A stretch of DNA of 64,000 nucleotides from Plazaster borealis (lineage: Eukaryota > Echinodermata > Asteroidea > Forcipulatida > Labidiasteridae), in assembly GCA_021014325.1 (NCBI GenBank), contig CM037467.1:12166773-12230772 (forward strand), written 5' to 3'. The notes under the pieces are model-generated. The model was given only the letters and a program-made list of their open reading frames with translations, was not told the origin of the DNA and made no database searches. Position 1 is the stretch's first letter. Every line of letters begins with the position of its first letter. The position numbers and the translations under genes are program-made. Below, piece by piece: positions 48,901 through 58,345 of the stretch.

Positions 48901-50923
48901 CTGTGGGAAATGTTATAAGACATCAAGACATCACGTTAACAAAACGTAATTGCAGCCCTGGGTTCAAGTTCACGAAACACTAAGATTCATCTTAAGATGA
49001 GTTGCCAATATCACCAATAGTGACTTGTGTTGTGATGTCATACTTTGCTTTGCAATTGTGATCGATACAAATCTTGAGACCATTCTAAGCTCTTTTTGGC
49101 GGTGAAATCACGAAATCGAGCCCAGGGCCTTTGATTGGAGTGGTTCGGCGTGGTTCGGGGGAAATAATCAGAATTCCACGATCCTTTATTAAAGGCACTG
49201 AACACGTTTGGAAATTGTCAAAGACCAGTGTTCTCACTTGGTGTATCCAAACATATGCATAAAATAACAAGCCTGTGAAAATTTGGGCTCAATTGGTCAA
49301 CGAAGTTGCAAGGAAATGATGAAAGAAAAAACATGCTTGTTGTACAATTTTGTGTGCTTTCAGAAGGGAATAAAAACCTCTTGCAAGAAGTTTTTATTAT
49401 TTTAGTGAGAAATTACCTCTTTCTCAAAAACTACGTTACTTCAGAGGGAGTAGTTTCCTACAATGTTGTATACTATCAACAGCTCCATTGCTTGTTACCA
49501 AGTAAGTTGTTATGCTAATATTTGTTTTGAGTCATTACCAAACGTGTACGATACCTTTAAAGATCTAGGGAGGATGACAAAAAAAGGCCCAATTCTTACC
49601 TCATCTCGCCGAACTCATGTTTGCTTTGGAAAACGGAATGCGAAACAACGCACCGTCTGGTCTCACTCTCCTGATCGGTTTTGGTGGAGATACCAATAAA
49701 GTCATCACCATAAACCGTCTTTTGCGTCCGACTTCTTATAATGAAAACAAAAAATAAAAACCGACCAGAATCCCCCAAAAGCAGTGATTTGTTCAATCAA
49801 GGCATTCCGAATCATCAGCATAATAAGCCATATATATTGATAGTATTCAATTATTCAATGGGAAAAAAAGACAATTCTAGAATAGCTACTGACCCTGAGC
49901 GCTCAGAACGTGCGACGTCGGTAAAGCCACTGTTAAATGTCAATCTAAAATTTGGTCGTACATCTCCATATAGCTTAATCTACCTAAGTGCTTAAAGTAC
50001 GGTTTTCTAATTACTTGCATCCATGCTTTTGTCGAATCATTGCGAAACAGTATTGAATCGAAGACCAGCACCGATATGGTAATGTCCATATCATAAAAAA
50101 TGACGCATGTTGTTACATTTGCTTCTGCGAGAGATGGATTGTTCCATTGCTAGTAATATTGGATGTTGTAGTTTGTTTGTTTGTTTGTTTGTTTCTTTGT
50201 TTAGATGATCCTTCCGTCAAGGGAACTCGGTGACCTCCCACAAAGGGATATAAACGCCAAGCTGGCAACAGCCAATCTCTCTCATACAAACATTGGTTTA
50301 ACGTCTATGATTATGAATTGCACAAATCAAGAAATTGTGATTCAGTTACTAGACGACAATACTTATTCTAGTCATTGTGCAATCAGCGGTTAAGCATGTT
50401 CACTGAATATCAGAAAAATTGGAATGCTTAAATCAAAGTAAGTGGAAGAAAAAACCCACAAAACAAACGCGCCCCCCAAAAAAAACCCCACACACCAACA
50501 AACAAACAAACAAACAAACAAACACCCCAACACCCCAACACCACAACACCACAACACCCAACAAACAAACAAACAAACAAACAAACAAACACCCCAACAA
50601 ACACCCCAGCAAACGAACAAACAAACACCCCAACACCCCGAACAAAACAAAAACTTGAACACGAAAAGCATTCTAATACTATTCAACAATTTCTCTAACA
50701 TAGAACTAAAATGTAAAACAAAATATTCACTTAAACATTATCAAATTAATGTCAACACAAATGATCTTCCACCAACTAGTTTCACTCTGCATGCGCAGGG
50801 ACCGAACACGTCGCTAAAAAAAGAATTATTCTTTCAAATTCTTTCTTTTACCCAGAAAGCACAGTCACACAAAATTGAAATAAAACACAAACTATGTATT
50901 ACTGAAGCATCTTACCTTGGCAT
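27824..50923 (-). CDS. DEG/ENaC sodium channel with LDLa-kringle-SRCR extracellular insert
   Basis: Two-pass membrane cation channel subunit of the degenerin/ENaC/ASIC family with a very large modular ectodomain. Exons (minus strand): 50923-50916, 49734-49600, 48788-48494, 48227-48086, 45772-45647, 45138-45007, 44325-44209, 43716-43594, 41755-41633, 41282-41169, 39807-39712, 39304-39173, 38489-38196, 37836-37492, 37369-37211, 36070-35948, 34779-34615, 34280-34134, 33498-33198, 32937-32840, 32378-32215, 31381-31262, 30573-30468, 29768-29696, 29170-29113, 28561-28494, 28149-28074, 27967-27824. All are GT-AG and in phase; 3984 nt, 1327 residues. Landmarks: gating HG motif (99-100), TM1 (about 113-139), FPSVTVC, inserted modules (194-925), [14 protein letters not shown], cysteine cluster [25 protein letters not shown], and TM2 with selectivity triplet GFS (1297-1299). 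Without the insert the channel is 595 residues, normal for the family. The first two exons are less certain than the rest. It converges on RETSAT. Confidence 0.9.
31629..31998 (+). mobile_element. TTAA miniature element, family 1, copy c
   Basis: Same family, in a DEG/ENaC intron. The left end is eroded and has lost its TTAA; the right end keeps gtgcctttaa. Confidence 0.8.
34134..36070 (-). other. DEG/ENaC exons 16-18: three further LDLa-type modules
   Basis: Exon 36070-35948 has four cysteines and ADGRDE. Exon 34779-34615 has six cysteines with VCDGFNDC but no DxSDE. Exon 34280-34134 has five cysteines with [12 protein letters not shown]. They are more diverged than the first block. All are phase 1-1. 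The last one ends with a single G that completes a GAC codon at the start of exon 33498-33198, where the ordinary channel sequence resumes. Confidence 0.82.
35076..35317. mobile_element. ACACTGCAAAAAC element, copy 2
   Basis: Same ends and interior as 15208-15443, in a DEG/ENaC intron. Confidence 0.75.
36617..36964 (-). mobile_element. tRNA-derived SINE, copy 5
   Basis: Minus-strand copy in a DEG/ENaC intron, so in sense with the host transcript. The plus strand begins with the tail (ttatatagcgcattttacaa) and ends with ctcggccacatgacaccc. Confidence 0.78.
37211..37369 (-). other. DEG/ENaC exon 15: polybasic linker
   Basis: A 53-residue exon with no cysteine and no recognisable fold, between the SRCR domain and the second LDLa block. 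It contains EKRRRRRD (basic run at residues 738-743) and a second basic run, KPKKKKS, near its end. The first matches the R-x-[K/R]-R furin-type consensus and is predicted to be extracellular or luminal. ENaC alpha and gamma are known to be activated by furin cleavage in the ectodomain; cleavage here is inference. Confidence 0.8.
37492..37836 (-). other. DEG/ENaC exon 14: SRCR domain lacking one disulfide pair
   Basis: A 115-residue single-exon scavenger receptor cysteine-rich domain (about 613-727). Landmarks are [46 protein letters not shown] and DVGVVC. Only four cysteines remain. The cysteine of the usual GTVCDD motif is Ser here (GTISDQ), and the one ten residues before the last cysteine is Asp. 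In group A domains those two form one disulfide, so the pair has been lost together. Confidence 0.87.
38196..38489 (-). other. DEG/ENaC exon 13: kringle domain
   Basis: One 98-residue exon holds a complete kringle (residues about 515-612). The order is [28 protein letters not shown], then two closing cysteines (DSCIV and FYTC). All six cysteines expected for the three kringle disulfides are present. Kringles are usually found in secreted proteases and some receptors such as ROR and MuSK, where they bind proteins or lysine-containing ligands. Finding one inside an ion-channel ectodomain is unexpected. Confidence 0.88.
39173..39807 (-). other. DEG/ENaC exons 11-12: two small cysteine modules
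   Basis: Exon 39807-39712 codes about 32 residues with two cysteines and is not recognised as a known domain. Exon 39304-39173 codes about 44 residues with four cysteines, including YECDGEFDC, which looks like a degenerate LDLa module without the terminal acidic DxSDE calcium site. Both are phase 1-1 and both join their neighbours in frame. Confidence 0.75.
40085..41130. repeat. degenerate minisatellite cluster in a DEG/ENaC intron
   Basis: Units such as gtggggtccaggttgaacaa recur at 40690-40780, and inverted relatives (ggacctcctttgttcaa) occur near 40130 and 40845. The cluster fills most of the intron between exons 41282-41169 and 39807-39712. Confidence 0.65.
41901..41955. repeat. (TTG)n microsatellite
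   Basis: An uninterrupted run of about 18 TTG units in a DEG/ENaC intron. Confidence 0.9.
42235..42638. mobile_element. TTAA miniature element related to family 2
   Basis: TTAA at both ends and the AATCTGAGAA hairpin in the middle; terminal repeats are diverged. Lies in a DEG/ENaC intron, about 40 bases before a family 1 copy. A partial relative lies at about 24665-24870. Confidence 0.6.
42681..43042 (+). mobile_element. TTAA miniature element, family 1, copy d
   Basis: Same family with both TTAA flanks. The left end TTAAAGGCACTGTACACG is the least decayed terminal repeat in the window. Confidence 0.8.
43190..43540 (+). mobile_element. tRNA-derived SINE, copy 6
   Basis: Head gtgttgtggccgagtgg and B-box ggttcgaatcccgg. 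It has a different 3' body from copies 2 and 3, ending in an A-rich tail (aaataaaaaaataaaat). Confidence 0.75.
44488..44862 (+). mobile_element. TTAA miniature element, family 1, copy e
   Basis: Same family with both TTAA flanks. It lies between two LDLa exons (44325-44209 and 45138-45007) of the channel gene. Confidence 0.8.
45773..48085 (-). other. DEG/ENaC intron 4, site of the modular insert
   Basis: The 2.3 kb phase-1 intron between the last ordinary channel exon before the insert and the first LDLa exon. It carries a long microsatellite (45840-46130) close to the acceptor and a copy-like segment near 47000-47110 related to the GGCAGCAGACTT element. No further exon was found in it. Confidence 0.6.
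45840..46130. repeat. CAGCAA/CCAACA microsatellite
   Basis: (CAGCAA)-type repeats pass into a clean (CCAACA)n run at about 46008-46120. It lies 70-350 bases upstream of the first LDLa exon acceptor of the minus-strand gene, so the pre-mRNA carries GUUGGU repeats. Confidence 0.85.
48257..48369. repeat. GGGTCA palindromic element, partial copies
   Basis: A shortened copy in DEG/ENaC intron 3, containing ccgggtcagttgtgacccgg. A second short remnant lies at 53690-53775. Confidence 0.65.
49189..49560 (+). mobile_element. TTAA miniature element, family 1, copy f
   Basis: Same family with both TTAA flanks, ending 40 bases from the donor of DEG/ENaC exon 2. Confidence 0.8.
50455..50655. repeat. (CAAA)n and CACCCCAA low-complexity tract
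   Basis: Alternating runs of aaac tetramers and caccccaa units in DEG/ENaC intron 1. Smaller simple repeats lie at 3226-3302 (AAAC)n, 50165-50192 (TTTG)n and 53060-53090 (TTC)n. Confidence 0.85.
50916..50923 (-). other. candidate first coding exon of the DEG/ENaC gene (8 coding bases)
   Basis: On the minus strand the sequence GAAGATGCCAAG is followed by the donor GTAAGA. ATG CCA AG leaves two bases that join exactly with the A at the start of exon 49734-49600 to give Met-Pro-Arg-Ser. An in-frame TAA lies four codons before the ATG, so this is a clean start. A second, out-of-frame ATG sits about 37 bases further upstream in the same exon and would open a short uORF running into the donor. Inference from phase and splice signals only. 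Confidence 0.5.
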
Positions 50924-52152
50924 CTTCGTTGGAGTTTATTTCTCTCGACAGGAAGATGCATTTGGTTTTTATCCCTCCCTGACTGTCATTAGTCGACTAA
51001 CCTGTCAAAAGTCCAAGGTCTTGGAGTCAACCGACCGTCCCGCGGGTCGACGATCCGTTCGAGCGTCTTACTCACCAGGCACTGTGCCTGGGTGCCTCGC
51101 TAACCGCTTTCCTAACAAGGTGAACCGATGACGCAATGTAGTCCAACCTCACGTGTAACCCGGAAGACGTATCGCCGTCCTTATAGTTAGCGCATTTTGG
51201 GCGGTGAATTAATTACTGCGCATCAGATAAATCAAACATCCCCTTAACAAATAAACCACCTGGAGTTAGCGAGCGAAACACGGGTGATGTGCAGTTTGGA
51301 ATAAAAGAACCCCCTTTCGATCACTGGCACGTCGCGTGCGTGTACAGTTTACCTTCCTCTTAGCTCGTTTGAATAAAATAACTTGTTAAACATATGCTGT
51401 ATTATTTTAATGACATGTCATCAATTACCCGCAAACCGCCCGTTTTCACTGTCATTCAATATACGGTGCTATAACGCATGGACTACGCCGGATAGCTAGC
51501 CCGGCCTTTAACATACTCGGCGGTGCATTAACCCATAATGGCCATGCGAATGGTTCAGAACGTTAAAGCGGCTAACGTTCCCCTTGTTTGAAAACTAAGT
51601 GCACTTGGAACTCGAGAGACGAGTGGTTGAACACTGCCTTTATGGATTGCAACGTAATGAATAATATAATGAAGAAGAACACTCCCGATGGATAATGACC
51701 TATAGTCGCTAAATTACATTTAATGTTGGTTAAAGGTATTAGAATTGTTAAGGATAAAAAACTTTTTTTTAGTGCTGAAAGCTTACTGATGAGGCTATGA
51801 AGCTCATAATGAAACAATTTTTGTCTGTGAAAAATTTTCCTTTGAAATGATGTCATATAATCGAGAAATCTGAAAACCTTAATGAGTATCTGCGATGGCA
51901 GATATTTGTTTATGCGAATGATTAGCAACCTGTGCGCCAACTTGGCTGCCGGTGCTGCATACTCCAAAGGAGTTGAGATGGGACAAGATTTGCTTCGTGG
52001 CAATTTTGCCCTGCCTTTCATCCTTGTGGGCCTTGGTTCGAATTCCACCTCAGACCGGAGCCTTGCATGCTGAACAGTCCCAACCCGATGTCGTTGGTGT
52101 GCATTCCATTATCTGAAACTGAACATTTTCTTTGTTGTCTCCTCAATATACA

Positions 52153-52275
52153 GGGCCCAATTTCATGGCTCTGCTTACCACACAATTCTGCGCTTACAGC
52201 ACCATGAAAAGCGTGTGATTCGATGGGTGGTAAGCACAGCATTCCACGGTAAGCAGAGCCATCAAATTGGGCCCT
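52153..52275. repeat. GGGCCCAATTTCAT foldback element
   Basis: Arms GGGCCCAATTTCATGGCTC and its inverted copy near 52250-52275 differ by one base over 27. Relatives are 21294-21484 (RETSAT intron 7), 28660-28866 (DEG/ENaC intron) and about 3944-4090 (TRPC intron). Confidence 0.78.
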
Positions 52276-52325
52276 TGGGCCAATTTCACAACGCCGCTTA
52301 ACGGTAAGCAAATGTTCTTGCTTAC

Positions 52326-52449
52326 TATAATAGCAGTAAAGTGTCTTGCCCAAGAACACAATGTCACGACCGGGATTCGAACCCACACTCTCTGATGACT
52401 CAGTCATCAGAACTTGAGTTTGGTGATGTAGGTCGCTCGGCCGTGACAC
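52326..52449 (-). mobile_element. tRNA-derived SINE head, copy 7
   Basis: Only the tRNA-like head and a short piece of body remain. On the plus strand it ends ggtcgctcggccgtgacac. Confidence 0.7.
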
Positions 52450-53378
52450 ATGCCAAACATACTTTAGCATGTGCCAATGATTATGAATGCTTCTCTTTAA
52501 CATGGACATTTAACATTCAATGAAAGCACCAGATGTGTAAAGTACACTTTATCTTGTTTTCGATCGTGGCTCCGACAAGAATTCAGGTGGAAAATAATTG
52601 ATACCTCTATAAATTATAGTCACGGTTTCTTTGCACGAAGCTTCTCCGACGCCCGAGCGTCCGTTAATATTAATACGGGAATTAAAACATGTTGTTTGCG
52701 TTTAATCCATGGAGCAGTAGGATTGAATGAACCTTAGATGCACTTTCTGTACATTAAACACAAACAAAAACCTGTTTGCATAAACAATTCTTGGTCATGG
52801 AACCACGAAGTCATTAAAAGTACCCTACACTTTACCCGTAGGCTTTGGGTGAAAAGGGAGTAGAGTTGGTGTTCAAATAACCGTCTTGTAATGAGTTTAA
52901 ACATTCTTTTTTGGATAAAACAAACAGGGGAGGAAATAATAGTTCTACGCGACCCAAATAGTTCCTATAGTGCATGGGGCATGCAGAAAGGGGTAATATT
53001 GGGGCGAATTGTGCCTTTGATGATACAAGCATGGAAATTTGGCCCAAAGTTTAGTTTGTGTGTTTCTTCTTCTTCTTCTTCTTCTCCATAGATTTCTTCT
53101 TCTTCTCTGCGTTCCAAAATCCATGCCTCATCGAAGCCACAATCCCATCGCCATTACCACCTTCGGTACTACGCTGCAAATGTACACTAAAGACCCACGA
53201 AAACGGGAAGCTGTGGACAGGTTAAGAACCTCGTGTTAAGGCAAGTAATCTATCAATGAGGTTTTGTTTTAAGAGTAAGATTCATTCGTATTAAAATAAT
53301 CTTACACAAGAAGAAATGATCGACGTTCTTAGCAAGCTTCCTTGTGGTAAAGCGACAGGCTTTGATGTACTAAGCCCT

Positions 53379-53543
53379 ACACTGCAAAAAGTGGGGTGTC
53401 AAAAGTGACACCATGGGTGTTGTCACATAGAGATACAAAAAACAGAATAAAAATTAACATCATAGTTTGTTAAAATAACACCAATGAAGGTAGTGATCAC
53501 TACCTTCTGGTGTTATTTTAACAAACTATGATGTTAATTTTAA
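53379..53543. mobile_element. ACACTGCAAAAAC element, rearranged copy 3
   Basis: Left end as in the other copies. The interior is a near-perfect palindrome around gtagtgatcactac with arms reading ttgttaaaataacacca. The right terminal end is missing. Confidence 0.65.
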
Positions 53544-54132
53544 TAACAATGCCTTATTGGAAATTATAGGCCCACATCGGACTGGAAGTCTTGATTTTCA
53601 TATCTCCCAACTCTCAAGGACCTCATTAGTACATATTATTATTCATGTGTGCAAATTAATGATGTCAAAGGTCATTTGTCGGTATATCAGCCCGCTCAAC
53701 TCATCATACTGACCGAGAAATGGGTCAGGCCCCTCGGGACCCGGAATCTGTGTCAACTCATGACTCGGGAGTTAGTAGAATGTATTAGTATGTAGTTGAC
53801 TGGTCCTTCAAAACCCGTCAGTTTTGGTAAAGATAAATGGATTGATAAGTTACCGTACGGAAAGACGTTCAATGAAGAAGAATATGAAAAGTTTGAAGGG
53901 TTGAAGTACAAACACAATACGCTTTAAGGTTTTTGAAAGGTCCAACAGTTATGGAAGAGTAGCCTTGGGGGTTAATACGACCCATTAAACAATTTGAATG
54001 TTGTGTACATTATAAACGATAATGGAATTAACCACAGGCTGGTTTTTAAATGGTTTTGAAATGTAAACTGAACTAGTTTTTTAAAACATTCGGTTAACTC
54101 TTTTGACGCTTCAACACTTTTTGTTATTATTG

Positions 54133-54480
54133 TTCAAGGTATTATACAGGAATGATCGGGTAAAACAGATCATTGTGTAATTTTAGTCTGAAAGCTTACT
54201 GATTATGAAGTTCAAACTAGAACCATTTTTTCTTTGAACTATTTCGAGAATCTGTAGGATCTGAAAACATACAAAAACGCAACAGTTTGGTTGTTACAAC
54301 CAAAATTAAGGCAATTGTTTGCATGCTGGAAATGGTGCATAATTTTTCACTATTTTCACCTGACATCGGATTAAGCCCACATTTTCAAAGGTTTGTTATT
54401 TCATGTTGGCCTATGGTTGATCACACAAACATGAACACTGTGTGCGACTATTTTGTCAGCGCTACCAGTCCTGTATAAAT
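54133..54480. mobile_element. miniature element, family 3, right-side copy
   Basis: Begins aaggtattatacaggaatg and ends agtcctgtata. Interior like 18382-18759, with the TTAA flanks eroded. Confidence 0.7.
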
Positions 54481-57425
54481 AGAAGAAGTAAGCGGCCGAG
54501 ATTCGTTTGGTCTAATATCTCGGCTAAAAACTACATCTAATTAAGAGAAACACTACCACTTCGAAAGAGAAACTGTAACACTACCGCTGTGAAAGAGAAA
54601 CGCAACGTGACACTAATGGGTTTTCGTACCGTTCAGAAAACGTCGCCATTAACCAGTAACCGCACATAAATGAACAGCAGTAAAACGTATGCAAGGTACC
54701 CAGATAAGCCATCATAATTAATTTGTGAAAAAAAATGACTTATTGCCAGACATCATTTTGCGATGGGTAGGGGGCACTCCCGAAACCCAATATTTATCCC
54801 CTTGGGACGTTTTGACTCTACACGACAAAGTGACTTGAACAGTTAACAAAACGAAGCCTACTGCAGTAACAAGTTCATAGGAAGGTTGAGCTTTTAGTGG
54901 TCGATGACAAATTGGTAATTATTCGATTATTTCCACTGCAGCGTTATTGTAACAAGCAGTGGTCGCGGGAGTGGGGTGTTGTGAAATGTTTGTTTTCTTC
55001 TTCTCTACATTGGCAGTGTTACAACGTAAATAATTCCATGGTGGATTGGTTTTTACTGTCTACGTATTTGCTTTAGGTTTAACTTGATATTATGTAAATA
55101 AATAATTATTCCCTCTGGTTGCAATGGCCCTCGACGTTTTTAGCTTATGGTTGTAATTGTGGTTACACTGTTTTTTTTTCCCCTCTGCCCTTTTCAGGTT
55201 CGGTTTCATTATTATATTATTCCTATTTGATTAATGTTTGTATTTGATATAATTTGATATAACATTAGTTTGTAAACCGATATAATTTTAGTCCAAGCTA
55301 ATTGAAATCCAACTTTGAACCAGTTTCTTGATCAGCCGGACCCACAAAATCCGGTTCACTTCTAACCCGTTTGTTTTTCTTTATTTTATTTTATTATTTT
55401 TTTTTAAATGTTAATTCCAGCCTAAATGTCAGAATTTAATTGACTGTCCAGTTGAGGGCGCTATCATCATTATCCAGGCGCAGCTACGTTTTGGGAACAA
55501 GCAATCGCGTTTTGAGCTTCGCATTTTGTCCATCATAAAATGTTGACAGCCCGCCCTCTTACGATAAAAACCCCCCCACACCGTCACAAAAAGTACGATA
55601 CTTTGGAGTTTTTACTTGTGGATTGACTGCGCTTCATCCGTAGGTGAAATAGGCGTCACAAGAGGTCGCCCTGTCTTAAAATGCCCCAAAGAGCGTTGAG
55701 AGAGGCCATTGGTAAATCAATGCGATAGAATAGGCTAAGTAATGCTATCAACATTGAGTTTGGCCTCATTTTGTTAAAAAATTATAAATAGACGAACAAA
55801 AATATTTCCGTTACACGGATCGTTTTTGTTATGTTTGAGGGTGCAATTTTAGCTTTAGAGGCTTTTGCCAAAGTATAATGAGTATAAGGAAGTATAAGGA
55901 AGAAGAAAATAACAAAACATAAAACACTAAAGTAGGCCCGAATGAGTACAGACTAGTTGATGATGTGTTGAGCGACCAAATTAATGGCCATAACATCGTC
56001 AACAGAACCATTGAAAAAGGACTAAGAAAGGACCGTACTTCTCCCTCAAGCGTGACAGAACCAACCTGCTATTTAAATGGGTCATTCTTTTATCAGATGC
56101 AAAAGAAACAAAATCAGTATTTTCTGTGTGTCAAATAACTTACACAATTACAACGAAACACACAAGAAGCAACCTCATTATAGCAAGGTAGCTGTAACTA
56201 ATTCGTGACATAACTAAACATGCTTTCAGTTTTTTTTTCCCAAAAAGAATGTAGGCTTTTCAAAGGCGTACGTGTGGGCCTTTGTGTCGGTGTTAATTTG
56301 GGGGGGGGGGGGGTTTCGGAGTCACCCAGTGGTCAAGACTCCTATTCAGGAAAATTCTTGCTTGATAAACTCCACCGACCGTTACTCACGTGGTTGTAAT
56401 AACTAAAATGCACTACACAGTCTGTATCGTTTGGGGATCTATTATACACACAGTGGTTGTTCCAACCACACTTGACTCGTGCCGTGGAACGGTTTGGAAT
56501 CATGGTTGGGCAACCGACTGGCAAAATGCTAATGGAAACCGGAAGGGATTTATTTATTAACTATGTATTCCAACTATCAGAGTGATAAGCTTTGATGCTG
56601 TTATCGTCATCTCATCGGACATTTTTTGTTGAGTGTGTTCATGGACACCGCGTTCAGATCGCGCGACTTATACTGTACGTTATGAGCCGGCAGAGGGCGT
56701 TCACCACTGTCAAAGATGAAGTCTGTAGCAGCACGCAGCTCTGCACACAACCCACCACTGCCAATCTGATGTCCACGACTTGCTAAGGCATTTCGAAGGT
56801 AAGTCTTCTTCAAAATTTACCTGAATTATAAATCGAAATGTACATGCATCAAGAGGGTCAATAATGTATAATTACGGTGTTGTTATTGTGGAGTTACGGG
56901 AGGAGTGTAATTTTGTTGTGAACTTTAGTACCCAAGTATCGTTTTGGCGGATGGGACAAAAAGTCGTGTCATCTTTATACACTGATTGCACTTTTGAGCC
57001 CAGGGCGAAATAGCCTGCAGTTTTCAGCCGCCAAATCGTACCCCGTGTGGGCTTTCACCCCGTTCCGTGTGTTTATTCAGAGAATTACAACAACATAAAA
57101 TAATAAGGGAACTTAGATACCGAATCTGACCGCCACTTGTTTATTCATTATGACCGAAAACGAAGTCAAAACTGGTTATTAAATAAAATGTAATTTTTTG
57201 CCGATAATAAATGAAAAAGTGTCTTTTGCATTCGGCATCTTTTCGAATAATTAATAGGCTGATAGAAAGTGAATTGTTCACCAGCCCATCCCGCACTCTC
57301 CGCTCATTTCGTTTGCAAAAAAACCCCCACTTGTTTGGTGAAGATTATTCTCGAGGATTTACAATTATACATAATTTAATATATGCTAAATTTGCATCGG
57401 GGATAAATAATATTGTTTGGTTAAT

Positions 57426-57655
57426 TACCCATACACCGATGTGTGTAAAGCACAGTATACGGCTTACCTATTACTCTCCCGAGTCCTGTGAAAAAAAATC
57501 CACAGGCATATTACTCGGGTAGGGGTGCTCTAGAATTTCAAAGGTCGTGGGTTCGAATCACACCCGAGTAATAATACCTGTGGATTTTTTTTCTTCACAG
57601 GACTCGGGAAAGTACTGAGTATACAATGCTTTACATACATCTGTTTACGGGTAAA
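57426..57655. repeat. foldback with a tRNA B-box in the loop
   Basis: The inner arms (about 43 bases) begin CCCGAGTCCTGTG and end CACAGGACTCGGG. The loop carries ggtcgtgggttcgaatcac, a B-box match. Weaker pairing extends outward through tgtaaagca and tgctttaca. Confidence 0.75.
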
Positions 57656-57912
57656 CCCAAATAACAATACACAAGCTTACACGTGGCAATGGCCTCACTA
57701 TGTGTGTATTATCTGTCAGTTTTGGACTACCTCAGATAAGATCTATAAAAAGACCAGAATTTACGTGATCAACAAGCAAAAAATGTAGGGTCAAAAAAAG
57801 TGTTACTTCACAAAGGAAGCCGGATGTAGCGAATATCGGTCGCCGTGGCACACGGGGACCGAGCGAGCGTGATTTGCACCCCAGACAAACCCGTGATTTT
57901 TCGGCTCCAGAC

Positions 57913-57931
57913 ATGGGCGAGAAGGTGGCCG
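57913..57931 (+). promoter_or_regulatory. weak candidate first coding exon (ATG plus donor)
   Basis: ATGGGCGAGAAGGTGGCCG is followed immediately by GTAAGT, and the ATG has a favourable context (gacATGG). This would code MGEKVA plus one base (phase 1). The upstream 80 bases are more GC-rich than the surroundings. No following exon was identified, so it could be chance. Confidence 0.2.
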
Positions 57932-58345
57932 GTAAGTCTTCCTGTCACGTTCCTATGTCGTGGTCAGTTTAAAATCAAATCCCTGGCGAGAGACTTTGTT
58001 ACTGAAGGAGGGAGGCCACAATACGCCGCGTCTTAACCACGTTTCTGTTGCCGAATGGGGTTTAAACGATCTGTGGGGAAAGAGTATATGAGACATTATT
58101 ATGTATTCCCGATTTTATGTGAAGCCACCGATGACACTGGATGCGAAGATAGGATTTGTTTCTTCTCCACAAAACTTTATATGGAACCTATACTCTAAAT
58201 AGAAGGTACGATCACCTCTATGTATGTTTGGGCCCTATCAGCAAACAAGTATTGTTAAACAATTAACTTGCTTTTGTTTGGCGAGCGAGGGCGCTATACT
58301 GTGAGATCACAACAAGGTAGTCATCTCGCGACAGCCATGCAATTG

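Larger units (their letters stand above)
48086..49734 (-). other. DEG/ENaC exons 2-4: cytosolic N-terminus, TM1 and first palm strand
   Basis: Exon 2 (49734-49600) codes a hydrophilic cytosolic tail. Exon 3 (48788-48494) holds the family signature: [15 protein letters not shown], where the His-Gly pair controls gating in ENaC, then the membrane segment [20 protein letters not shown] and the YPVGVE exit. Exon 4 (48227-48086) holds [12 protein letters not shown], equivalent to the FPAVTxCN palm segment of ASIC and ENaC. Exon 4 ends with one extra base (phase 1), and the modular insert begins at that intron. Phase and motif order make these assignments firm. Confidence 0.9.
50924..57425. other. 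gene-poor region upstream of the DEG/ENaC gene
   Basis: Contains the 5' flank and presumably the promoter of the minus-strand channel gene, for which no clear TATA box was seen. Repeats: a truncated TTAA element (51730-51890), foldback 52153-52275, SINE head 52326-52449 (minus), (TTC)n near 53060-53090, palindromic element 53379-53543, partial GGGTCA element 53690-53775 and TTAA-type element 54133-54480. A GTAAGT donor-like site at 56799 follows a short ORF but has no other support. Confidence 0.5.

Noticed and set aside
50442..51131. 229-codon plus-strand ORF
   Set aside because: Its first third is translated (CAAA)n/CACCCCAA repeat, and the rest runs antisense across the first DEG/ENaC exon; no domain is visible.
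52018..52509. 163-codon minus-strand ORF
   Set aside because: It translates a tRNA-derived SINE head plus a GGGCCCAATTTCAT foldback, so it is repeat sequence.
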